Assembly (NCBI GenBank): GCA_964354155.1
Contig: CAYGYG010000004.1
Coordinates: forward strand, 1 to 64,000
DNA from: CAYGYG01 sp964354155
Lineage (GTDB): Bacteria > Hydrothermota > Tepidihabitantia > SM23-42 > CAYGYG01
Reading direction: 5' to 3'
Length of the DNA stretch: 64,000 bases
The translations under genes and the position numbers were made by a program. Below the pieces are notes generated by a model. It searched no databases. It saw only the letters and a program-made list of their open reading frames with translations, and was not told where the DNA came from. Of this stretch, positions 8,523 through 15,663 are shown piece after piece (position 1 is the stretch's first letter; every line of letters begins with the position of its first letter).

Positions 8523-8974
8523 GGACGGAGAATTGCGGTACGTGCGGTTTCAATCGGGCCAACCAAGTCATTGAAGGTTATATCCGGAGCGCGGGTGAAT
8601 CCTATTGCGTCATCCGCGATATCGTTATCGGCGACGCCTTTAAGAATGGCTGTCCCAACTGGTATTCACTTAGCGAATCGCTCCATGGCAATGTTGATCG
8701 AGATCGCAAACCCAAAGGGATCGTCATGGCCACGGGGTTCGTGGAAAAAGCGCCGTGCGCTGTTCCCTGGCACGGCAGTAACGAACCCCGGGCCGCCAAT
8801 TCGGGGCGCTGTTTTGTCTGCGGGCGGGAGTTTACGAACGGCATTGAGGTGATCAACGCCGGCGAAGTATGTCAGTTCTGTTGTTGCGCCCATTATGTCA
8901 GATGGTGGAGAAAATCAAACAAGGATGCCGTCCTGACTAGAGGCTATGACTTCGGCTACTACGACCGGCCCTAG
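8510..8974 (+). CDS. Cys-rich hypothetical protein with CxxC motifs
   Basis: 154 residues, unrecognised. Cysteines come in groups: CGTC near the N-terminus, CFVC around residue 105 and CQFCCC around residue 125, the last two spaced like a treble-clef or zinc ribbon. There is no signal peptide or membrane segment, so it is a cytoplasmic, probably metal-binding protein. The ATG has CGGAGAC about eight bases upstream. It stands alone, converging on the TPR operon. Confidence 0.6.
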   Translation: MRNLGTENCGTCGFNRANQVIEGYIRSAGESYCVIRDIVIGDAFKNGCPNWYSLSESLHGNVDRDRKPKGIVMATGFVEKAPCAVPWHGSNEPRAANSGRCFVCGREFTNGIEVINAGEVCQFCCCAHYVRWWRKSNKDAVLTRGYDFGYYDRP

Positions 8975-8994
8975 TGGCCGGCCAATCCGCCCCG

Positions 8995-9846
8995 CTATTC
9001 CCCGACCAGCTCCCGATAAAGCTCGATCCCAAATTCCCGATTTGCCGTTGTCGTGCGCTGCTCGGCAATCCGCCCGGCGTTGTAGATATTTCCGGCATAG
9101 TACCGGCGGAACAGAAAGAAGTATATCGTCAAGGCATCACTGTAGTAGCTGTTTAGCACTTTGTAGATTATCCAGGCCGCGAGCGAACCATTGAGCGCCA
9201 GTGCGTTGACCCCGTTAGTCCAGTCGCCGGCGTAGACCTGACCGGCACCGGGTACGAAAACAGACAGCCAGCGCGCCGTGCTCGCTTCGCGGTACCGATA
9301 TTCCTGCGCCCGTTTGAGCGTTGCCATCACGGCCGGCTGCCGGGAAGAATCCGGGCACCGGTCGAAGTACTGGTTTAACGCGGCCGCGGCGTCCTCCCAT
9401 TGGCGGCGGTAGATCGCGGCAATGCCGTGCAGCAGCAGAGCCCGGTTGCGGACACTGGGCCGCTCGCCGAAGGCTTCAATGCGCAGCAGAGCCAATTCGG
9501 CTCCGCTGTAGTTGCCGCGGGCCAGCAACAGAAGGGCCGACTGCAAACGCCATTCTTCGGTCAAGCTGTCATTACCTGCTGCCGCAACTGCCTGTTCGAG
9601 GGCTTCACTTGCTTCAGTCCAGTGTTCCATATTACTGAAACAGCGGCTCATCTGATAGTACACATGGCCCAGATCCGGATCGCCGGGATTGAAAAAGAGA
9701 AAGCGCTTGTATTCGGTTACCGCGGCATGAAACTGGCCGACTCGGGCAAACCGGTCAGCATTCACGAGGGCCGGATCGTGGTTCGACCCCGGGACGGACA
9801 TGGCCGCCAGGGTGCTGATCAGAGCTGCACTAATGAAGATAGACAC
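8995..9846 (-). CDS. TPR protein with C-terminal membrane segments (DUF5683-like)
   Basis: 283 residues from a GTG at 9846 that gives a signal-like N-terminus (SIFISAALISTLAAMSV); the frame extends further upstream, but a start there would lie deeper inside the preceding gene. Several TPR-like helical hairpins (AAVTEYKRFLFFNPGD, WTEASEALEQAV, WEDAAAALNQYF) fill residues 25-190. Then follow PGAGQVYAGDW and two hydrophobic segments, a pattern seen in DUF5683-type envelope proteins. It is a paralog of the next gene upstream, with the same order of domains. It is the last gene of the six-gene operon and overlaps its neighbour by 17 bases. Function unknown; probably periplasmic scaffolding. Confidence 0.65.
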   Translation of the reverse strand: MSIFISAALISTLAAMSVPGSNHDPALVNADRFARVGQFHAAVTEYKRFLFFNPGDPDLGHVYYQMSRCFSNMEHWTEASEALEQAVAAAGNDSLTEEWRLQSALLLLARGNYSGAELALLRIEAFGERPSVRNRALLLHGIAAIYRRQWEDAAAALNQYFDRCPDSSRQPAVMATLKRAQEYRYREASTARWLSVFVPGAGQVYAGDWTNGVNALALNGSLAAWIIYKVLNSYYSDALTIYFFLFRRYYAGNIYNAGRIAEQRTTTANREFGIELYRELVGE

Positions 9847-10684
9847 TGATGTAACTCCGGACCTTGACCACAACGCGGTTTTCTACTTCTTCGTTGAAGA
9901 TACCGGCGGCGACGACCGAGCCGTAGATATTGCCAAGATAGAAAACGCCGCCCAACGAGGCAAAAATCCAGCCCTTGACCGACTTAGTGCCGTCCCGGTT
10001 GAAGCCGCTATAAGCCTGCCACGCGCAGATTGCGCACGTTGAGAACGATTGCAGGGCGTCGGCGCGCCGCCGGCAGTAGAGCTTGCCGGCACCGGGTATC
10101 ACCGCAGAGTAGAGACCGGCCCGGAATGGGCTCTTCGTTGACCGATTTAGTCCTTCACTGACCAGGACGTGCAACGCGATGTCGGCACTATCGGCGCCCT
10201 GATGCCGGCTTAGCGCCTCGGATGCGCCGGGCCAATCCCTTTGCAGTAACCGGTTGACGACCTGCAACCGGCAGAGCGATGGTTCCAACGATTCGCCTTG
10301 CCGCGTAAAATAGTCGTTCGCCCGGCGAGCATCACCTTCGAGGACGAAGCAGAGTGCCGTTGCGTAGGAAGCCCGGGCCTCAATGTCATCCGATCCATTA
10401 CTATCGATCACGATCCGGTAGTATTCTATCGCCCGGCGGTATTGTCTAAGGTTCCGGTAGCACTCGCCGAGCTGGAAATAGGTTGTATCTTTGTTCTGGG
10501 GAGCATCGTCATAGAGGAATAGATACCGCTCGTATTCGGCCGCGGCCCGGCCAAAGTCCTTCGTGTCGAATAGGTGGTTGGCGAAACGGTAGATATAGTC
10601 GGCGCGGTAGTAGGGGGTCGAGTCCGGGACCGATTGACCGCAAAGCAGGACGGCGGAAGCGAGGAAGAACCAACCCGCTTTCAC
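9830..10684 (-). CDS. TPR protein with C-terminal membrane segments, paralog of the downstream gene
   Basis: 284 residues, GTG start at 10684 with GGTGA just upstream; a GTG three codons earlier (10693) is equally possible and overlaps the preceding stop. A signal peptide (AGWFFLASAVLLCG) leads into TPR repeats (DFGRAAAEYERYLFLY, QYRRAIEYYRIV). The C-terminal part has PGAGKLYCRRRADAL and hydrophobic stretches, equivalent to the downstream paralog. Tight overlaps on both sides mean it is translated with the YidD-domain gene. Function unknown. Confidence 0.7.
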   Translation of the reverse strand: MKAGWFFLASAVLLCGQSVPDSTPYYRADYIYRFANHLFDTKDFGRAAAEYERYLFLYDDAPQNKDTTYFQLGECYRNLRQYRRAIEYYRIVIDSNGSDDIEARASYATALCFVLEGDARRANDYFTRQGESLEPSLCRLQVVNRLLQRDWPGASEALSRHQGADSADIALHVLVSEGLNRSTKSPFRAGLYSAVIPGAGKLYCRRRADALQSFSTCAICAWQAYSGFNRDGTKSVKGWIFASLGGVFYLGNIYGSVVAAGIFNEEVENRVVVKVRSYISVYLH

Positions 10685-10685
10685 G

Positions 10686-11126
10686 CTATTCACCGGCCTC
10701 GTGGATGCGGTTTTTTGTGCCCAGATAGTAGGCCCGCGCCGGGTAGTCAATGGCTTTCCCGGAATGGACGTCGATCAGGTAGTAACCGCGTCCGGAATGG
10801 ACGCAACGCTGCAGCCGGTCTCCGGTCATAAGCAGCCCATGCCATGGCCCAAAGTCCCTGACCGCCCGGCTCATGAACCGGGAGCACGAGAGGGTGAAAT
10901 TGCAGCCGGGTGGTCCCTGCGGCGAAACAAGGATCTGGTAGACACGAACCAAGCCGGTCAGGGCCAGTCTCAATTCCGAGGTCTGGCGCAAGCTGAACCC
11001 CGGGGTAACCTCGGCCTCGTGCGTCCGGGTTTCAATCGGATTGACCTTCTGCAGAAAACGAAGGTCCTCCTCAAGACCGGCCGGTGCAATCACGAAGAGG
11101 GCGACGGCAAGAATAATGGAATTCAC
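10686..11126 (-). CDS. exported protein with a YidD (membrane protein insertion efficiency factor) domain
   Basis: 146 residues from a GTG at 11126 whose bases overlap the stop of the preceding gene (GTGA), with AGGCGG upstream. Residues 1-17 are a hydrophobic signal (NSIILAVALFVIAPAG). Residues 55-108 match YidD: LVRVYQILVSPQGPPGCNF, LSCSRFMSRAVRDFG and DRLQRC. Usual YidD is a ~70-85 residue cytoplasmic protein next to rnpA/yidC; this one has a signal sequence, a ~40-residue spacer and about 38 extra C-terminal residues, and sits in an envelope operon beside a LolA-like gene. It may act in the periplasm, which would be new for the family; that is inference. Confidence 0.75.
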   Translation of the reverse strand: MNSIILAVALFVIAPAGLEEDLRFLQKVNPIETRTHEAEVTPGFSLRQTSELRLALTGLVRVYQILVSPQGPPGCNFTLSCSRFMSRAVRDFGPWHGLLMTGDRLQRCVHSGRGYYLIDVHSGKAIDYPARAYYLGTKNRIHEAGE

Positions 11127-11824
11127 TTGACCGCCTCGATCGCGATGTCGTCGGGAATTCTGAAGGCGCGAATCGCCTGCGGCCACGGTTCATTAAGCCG
11201 GCAGTCACTGAAGATGACGCGTTCTATGCTCGTGTCGGCGTCCGAAAAGCTTGACGTAGACATCTCGGTCGGTATCTGGCGCGGGCCGACGCTGCGGTAC
11301 GCTCGATAGTGCGTCCGGGTTAGAACCTGATCATCGGCACCACGCACTTCGGCGCACTGCAGCCGGTCGCCGGCAAAGGCCAACACCGTCTGCCCGATAA
11401 TCTTTTTCATCGAGGCCGGCGGTGACCAATAAGTTCTGAGGGTCTCGACGTCGACCGTATGCAGTGTCAGGGTAAATCCCAGTCCCACTAATCCATAGTC
11501 ATCTTTGAGTCCGCTCAGGAATGCATTAATGAAGGCAAAAAGCCCGGGCTGGTTTGATATTACGCAGGCACGCTTATCAGAAGGGTAGTACAGCAATAAC
11601 CGGTTGTCGTTGAAGATTACGTACTGCTCAATCGGTTGATGGATTTCGAGGTGGATACGGTACGGGTGCGCATAGTAGAGCCGGCCTCGGATCGTCTCCG
11701 CCTGCGGACCGCGTACCGAGAACCGCTCAAGGTTGGCCGAGAATGTAATCAGCTCGTAGCCTAAGAGAATTCGGAATAGACCGGCGGCAAGAACCCCCAG
11801 GGTGAGAACTCGCCGCGAAGCCAC
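11123..11824 (-). CDS. LolA-like periplasmic lipoprotein-carrier-type protein
   Basis: 233 residues from a GTG at 11824 (TAGTG overlap with the upstream stop; GGAG before it). After a signal-like segment (RVLTLGVLAAGLF) comes an alternating beta-strand pattern (GRLYYAHPYRIHLEIHQP, YVIFNDNRLLLYYP) like LolA/LolB folds, which have a half-barrel that carries lipid chains of lipoproteins. Assignment is by strand pattern and context, not by a diagnostic motif. It lies between two small membrane proteins and the YidD-domain gene. Confidence 0.55.
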   Translation of the reverse strand: MASRRVLTLGVLAAGLFRILLGYELITFSANLERFSVRGPQAETIRGRLYYAHPYRIHLEIHQPIEQYVIFNDNRLLLYYPSDKRACVISNQPGLFAFINAFLSGLKDDYGLVGLGFTLTLHTVDVETLRTYWSPPASMKKIIGQTVLAFAGDRLQCAEVRGADDQVLTRTHYRAYRSVGPRQIPTEMSTSSFSDADTSIERVIFSDCRLNEPWPQAIRAFRIPDDIAIEAVK

Positions 11825-12261
11825 TACTCCGTAGTCCAGCAGGATTCGCCGCAATCGAGTTGACAGGCTTCGTCCGGATCGACCAGCACTGCTATGCCTG
11901 CACCCACCAATGCAATCGCGGCGGTTGAGAAACACCCGATCAGCGAGTACTTAACCTGAAACGATCGAATCTTGGACCGGTAGGCTCCGGTATAGGCGAT
12001 CACGTAATCAGGCGATTTCCCCACCAATCGATCGGCCGGAGCCGATGGCGTATACAGCAAGGCGCCCAGCGGCGCAAAATACAGAAATAGGCAACCGCAG
12101 CCGAGCCACAAGGGCCAGGCGACGTCGCGGCGGGCATCGCTCTCCGCAGCCTCACGCGCCGATTCAGATGGGCTCGGGTTTTCCTGGCCGAATGCGACTA
12201 CCGGGTCAAGCAATAGGCCAAAACCGACGACTACCGCAAGACTGTTTCTTAGTGTTCTCAT
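11824..12261 (-). CDS. small membrane protein, paralog of the upstream Cys/Ser-tailed protein
   Basis: 145 residues, ATG at 12261 with GGGGTGAT upstream. It has a signal-type N-terminus (NSLAVVVGFGLLLDPVVAFG), then LWLGCGCLFLYFAPLGALL, a conserved block ADRLVGKSPDYVIAYTGAY, a second hydrophobic segment and a Cys-containing tail. The block corresponds to PDRLMGRSSDYVSTYATVY in the upstream gene, so the two are tandem paralogs. No family is named with confidence. Confidence 0.65.
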   Translation of the reverse strand: MRTLRNSLAVVVGFGLLLDPVVAFGQENPSPSESAREAAESDARRDVAWPLWLGCGCLFLYFAPLGALLYTPSAPADRLVGKSPDYVIAYTGAYRSKIRSFQVKYSLIGCFSTAAIALVGAGIAVLVDPDEACQLDCGESCWTTE

Positions 12262-12286
12262 ATCACCCCGTTCAAGTCTACTCGTC

Positions 12287-12964
12287 CTATTGACAGCTGC
12301 TTCCTGAGCCGCAGCCCGATGAACTGGAACCACACCCAGACGAGCTAGAACCACAACTGGAAGAACCCAACCCGCAATCCGGCGACCAATCGCTGCAGTC
12401 AGGCGAGGTGCACCCGTTGTCAAGGCAATCGCTCGTGCAGTCGGCGGTTCCCTGGAGGCAGTTGACCCCGGCGACGCATCCTTCGGCCAGGTTCTCAATC
12501 GGTTCAAATATATCAACACACGGGGCGGGACCGCAGGTGATGCAGTCACTCGCGCCTTCTGCTGCCAGGGCAAGCCCTACCGCGCCGGTGACGATGCACC
12601 CGGTGAACAAGCAACCGGCAATTGCGTAGTTGGTTTGCAGGGAACGCCGTTTGGACCGGTACACGGTGGCATAGGTAGAGACATAGTCTGAAGACCTGCC
12701 CATCAGCCGGTCCGGCCTCGGCGAACTCCGGCTCAGATAGGCCGCGCCCACCCCCAAACACAAGGTTGTCATTCCGCAACCAAGCCATAATCCGGCCTGG
12801 GCATCGTGCCGGGCGTCGTATTTTGCGTCGATTATCGCCTGGTCAACGTCCGGACGAGGTGTCAGCAGAGTGTCGCCTGCGGCTTGAGCCCCGACCAAAC
12901 CAGGCAACAGAAGAATCAGTCCAACCAGCGAAGCAACGTTGACCTGCCCACGTAACTTTTCCAT
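12287..12964 (-). CDS. membrane protein with a Cys/Ser/Gly-rich C-terminal tail
   Basis: 225 residues from the ATG at 12964 (GGAGG just upstream). A signal peptide (ASLVGLILLLPGLVGAQA) is followed by two hydrophobic segments around the block PDRLMGRSSDYVSTY. The last ~75 residues hold many cysteines and end in repeated CGSSSSG-like units, a low-complexity tail common in secreted proteins of candidate phyla. It is the first gene of the operon running down to 8995, driven by the promoter at 12999-13026. Function unknown; the tail may form disulfides or bind metal. Confidence 0.65.
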   Translation of the reverse strand: MEKLRGQVNVASLVGLILLLPGLVGAQAAGDTLLTPRPDVDQAIIDAKYDARHDAQAGLWLGCGMTTLCLGVGAAYLSRSSPRPDRLMGRSSDYVSTYATVYRSKRRSLQTNYAIAGCLFTGCIVTGAVGLALAAEGASDCITCGPAPCVDIFEPIENLAEGCVAGVNCLQGTADCTSDCLDNGCTSPDCSDWSPDCGLGSSSCGSSSSGCGSSSSGCGSGSSCQ

Positions 12965-12998
12965 GCTTCTTCCTCCCTTGACGCAACGATTCATTTTC

Positions 12999-13026
12999 AT
13001 TATAGACGGTTTGTTTCTCGTGTCAA
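12999..13026 (-). promoter_or_regulatory. promoter of the six-gene envelope operon
   Basis: Minus strand TTGACA (13021-13026), 16-base spacer, TATAAT (12999-13004); the -35 box overlaps the stop codon region of the synthase gene upstream. The leader is about 28 bases and carries a Shine-Dalgarno. Confidence 0.75.
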
Positions 13027-13919
13027 TGGGGTTCGCGCACCCGGCTATTCAACCGCCTGGTCCGCGGCAGCACATGCAAGAGCGCGAGCCGCGCGGCAAA
13101 CCGTACGATTCTGGGCAAGTCACTCAGCCCGGCCGGGTAGTCCGGCTGCAAGCAGTACGATGAATCCTCAAGCCGATGCAGGATTGTCTCGTAGTGAAAG
13201 CAGTACATCGCGCCAATGATCCTGACGCGCAACCGCGCGGTTCGGGCGAGCTCATCTTTGCCCTGCTTGAACAGCGCGGCGATGCTGCCTGATTCCTCCC
13301 TGACATATGCTCTCAAGTCCTTGTCCGACGAACCGAGGACATTGAGCCCATGTTTACGAAGCGCTTCCTGCGGCACGTTAATATAGCCGAGTTTTGAGTC
13401 TTCGTGATAGTCTCTCAGCATGTGCACGCGGTGACATGCATGTGCCAAAACCTCGCCCGCGGTGCGGCAGTCGCCCGGCCCGTCAAGAAACGCAAGCAGC
13501 ATCCCAACGTAACATCGAGTCAAAGCCTTTGAGTAACTGAGCAGTTCATCTCTCGAAACAACCTGCCCTTTGCGCTGCGCGTCAAATTCGAAGACATCGA
13601 GCATTCCCGCTATTACCGGTTCAAGCCGGCGTCCGTTTTTCCGATCGTATTCAATGACGGGACTGATCAACCGCACCGGGCATAGCTCAGGGCGAGTGTA
13701 GGCCTCTTCAATCCAGCATCGGTGACGTTTGAGGAAAACCTTAGCGTCGCGATAGCTTCGTCCCGGTGCATCGACGTAGTCGTCGATCTCACGCAGGAAT
13801 CTGTAAAGCAAAACAAGATCTTTGTAGGCCGCCGGTCCGAAACAAAGGCGACCCAACCAGAAGGTGACCCAGTTATTCTTTCGTACCACGCCCGGTGCCG
13901 AGTTGCTGCCTTGTTTCAT
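13023..13919 (-). CDS. squalene/phytoene synthase-family prenyltransferase
   Basis: 298 residues. Both Asp-rich motifs of the head-to-head prenyl synthases are present: DDYVD around residue 46 and LRDYHEDSKLGYINVP around residue 168 (DxxxD binding Mg-diphosphate). The family condenses two prenyl diphosphates to squalene or phytoene. No carotenoid or hopanoid genes lie nearby, so the product is unknown. The ATG at 13919 has GAGAAGG upstream. It lies 100 bases behind the beta-helix gene and may be read from that transcript. Confidence 0.75.
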   Translation of the reverse strand: MKQGSNSAPGVVRKNNWVTFWLGRLCFGPAAYKDLVLLYRFLREIDDYVDAPGRSYRDAKVFLKRHRCWIEEAYTRPELCPVRLISPVIEYDRKNGRRLEPVIAGMLDVFEFDAQRKGQVVSRDELLSYSKALTRCYVGMLLAFLDGPGDCRTAGEVLAHACHRVHMLRDYHEDSKLGYINVPQEALRKHGLNVLGSSDKDLRAYVREESGSIAALFKQGKDELARTARLRVRIIGAMYCFHYETILHRLEDSSYCLQPDYPAGLSDLPRIVRFAARLALLHVLPRTRRLNSRVREPH

Positions 13920-14019
13920 GACTCAGCCCTTCTCAATGACAAGAAGCTTGCGGTAGAACTCGGTTGGTCGGCATCTTCCCGGCAATGGGCACCGCGAATC
14001 AATGGTCTGGTCACACCGG

Positions 14020-15555
14020 TCACCGGCACAAGATGATCTTGTCCCTCCGGGATATGGCGCCACTACGGGACTCGTCCAGTTGGTCAGGTTGTCTTATCAG
14101 GTAGAAATAGACTCCAGCCGGCACCATCCTCGTTACCCAACGAACCGAATGCCCATGTGTGCAATAGAGCTTCTCCACGCGCCGGCCGTCCGCAGCATAA
14201 ATGGTGACACAGGTACCGGCGACAAGACCGTCAAAGTAGACGACGTTTCGATTCCGCGACACAACGCATGCGCCGTTCTTCTTTTCTACAACCGACTCCG
14301 TTTCTTCAATACGAGTTGGAGGATACTCGTAGGCCCCGATATCGAAGGCAGCGCCCTGGGGCCTGGCCAAAGAATCAAGGTCGTACCGCACAATCCCCGA
14401 TACGTGGGCGGTGCCGGTATCGATCGCCATTGACCTCGCCCTCAGATGGTAATCGCCCGCCGACCAGTTACGGAATATGCTGTCGAGCGGACCGGCCAAC
14501 TGTGATTGCCGGTCATACCCAAGGGCCTGCCAGGCGGCCAGGCTGATGACCGTATTGCCACTGTTGGTGCTCATTCGGTTGACCACGATGTTGTAATCAC
14601 TGAAGAAAGCGGGCCGCGAGAGGCTGTCGATGGAGACACTGCCCCGTGTCGGATGGAGGTTGATCAGGCAATTGTTGAACAGGGTATCACCCCAGGAGCC
14701 GTTGTTGATGTTGATACACCACCGGCCGTTACTCGCATTGACGATCGTGTTATTGTACACACGGTTCTTGTAGGAACCGGCGGACGCGTCAATTTTGTAC
14801 AGGCTGATGCCGCTGGCATGGTTCATGTAGAGCAGGTTGTTGAAAAACCTCGACTCCGCGACCCCGTCGCAGTTGATGCCCGAGCCGCCGCCCACCCCGT
14901 TCTCATAGACAATGTTGCCTTCGACCGTAGCGTCGGTAATCAGCCCGTCGCCGCCCATGGCCGAGTCTCCGTTCATGTGAATGCCGTTGGCGTTGTTATG
15001 GTGACAGATGTTCTTTCTGATCACCGGGTGGTCGGCGCTGTTGGAAAAGTAGATCCCGTGTTCCTGCTGCGAGTAGCGGCACTCGTTGCGCTCGATCAAG
15101 GCGTAGTCGGCGAATCCCGTGAAAATGCCCCACCGGACGTTCCGGTCGCAGACATTGTTGCGGATTGTCACATGCTGCGCGAGCGCGGCCCTGATTCCGG
15201 CGCGGTCAATGGCGACGACCTTGAAGCCATCGACGATTATCCAGTCCGCGTTCTCAATGTTGATGCCGTCCGGCGTGACGTTGTTGCGCGTGATAATACG
15301 GGCGCTGTCGCCGTGGGCTTTGAAAACAACCGGGGCGTTTTGGGTCCCGCCCCTTCTCAAGTCAAAGCCCGCATAGTCTCCGTTTGCAACGTAAACTGAA
15401 TCACCCGAGGCGACGACGTTCGCGGCCCGTTGCGTGGTCGCGAATGCCGAGTCCCATGAGCGACCATTGTAACGATCATCGCCCCGCGGTGAGACATAGT
15501 AGTTAACCGCGAGACCAAGAACGGGCAGACAAAGAAACAACGTCAAGCGCTTCAT
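14020..15555 (-). CDS. secreted right-handed beta-helix protein with C-terminal sorting domain
   Basis: 511 residues from the ATG at 15555 (GAGGGA upstream; an earlier TTG at 15573 would fall on the -10 box). After the signal peptide, YYVSPRGDDRYNGRSWDSAF is the DUF1565-type start of secreted beta-helix proteins. It is followed by repeats such as IRNNVCDRN, IERNECRYS, IRKNICHHN and VEGNIVYENG that build a parallel beta-helix (about residues 60-330). A choice-of-anchor-like block (AIDTG ... FDIGAYEY) and a weak T9SS-type C-terminal domain end the protein. Such proteins often bind or cleave polysaccharides; no catalytic residues can be assigned. Confidence 0.8.
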   Translation of the reverse strand: MKRLTLFLCLPVLGLAVNYYVSPRGDDRYNGRSWDSAFATTQRAANVVASGDSVYVANGDYAGFDLRRGGTQNAPVVFKAHGDSARIITRNNVTPDGINIENADWIIVDGFKVVAIDRAGIRAALAQHVTIRNNVCDRNVRWGIFTGFADYALIERNECRYSQQEHGIYFSNSADHPVIRKNICHHNNANGIHMNGDSAMGGDGLITDATVEGNIVYENGVGGGSGINCDGVAESRFFNNLLYMNHASGISLYKIDASAGSYKNRVYNNTIVNASNGRWCININNGSWGDTLFNNCLINLHPTRGSVSIDSLSRPAFFSDYNIVVNRMSTNSGNTVISLAAWQALGYDRQSQLAGPLDSIFRNWSAGDYHLRARSMAIDTGTAHVSGIVRYDLDSLARPQGAAFDIGAYEYPPTRIEETESVVEKKNGACVVSRNRNVVYFDGLVAGTCVTIYAADGRRVEKLYCTHGHSVRWVTRMVPAGVYFYLIRQPDQLDESRSGAISRRDKIILCR

Positions 15556-15572
15556 TTTTCCCTCACTCTTCA

Positions 15573-15601
15573 ATTATACAGGAATCGCAGGACTTTGGCA
15601 A
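15573..15601 (-). promoter_or_regulatory. promoter of the beta-helix gene
   Basis: Minus strand TTGCCA (15596-15601), 17-base spacer, TATAAT (15573-15578). Confidence 0.65.
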
Positions 15602-15629
15602 GTAATTGTTAGCGACTGACACTTAATTC

Positions 15630-15657
15630 TTGATTTTTCCCGCCCGAGAAGTAGAAT
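15630..15657 (+). promoter_or_regulatory. promoter of the YkuD-DUF4846 gene (leaderless)
   Basis: TTGATT (15630-15635) and TAGAAT (15652-15657), spacer 16. The GTG start is only six bases past the -10 box, so the transcript would begin at or next to the start codon. Confidence 0.55.
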
Positions 15658-15663
15658 ACCTTC

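Noticed and set aside
14506..15399. 297-codon plus-strand open frame opposite the beta-helix gene
   Set aside because: Composition is low-complexity (Val/Asp/Ala-rich) and mirrors the antisense codon pattern of the beta-helix gene, which has a signal peptide, repeats, promoter and ribosome site.
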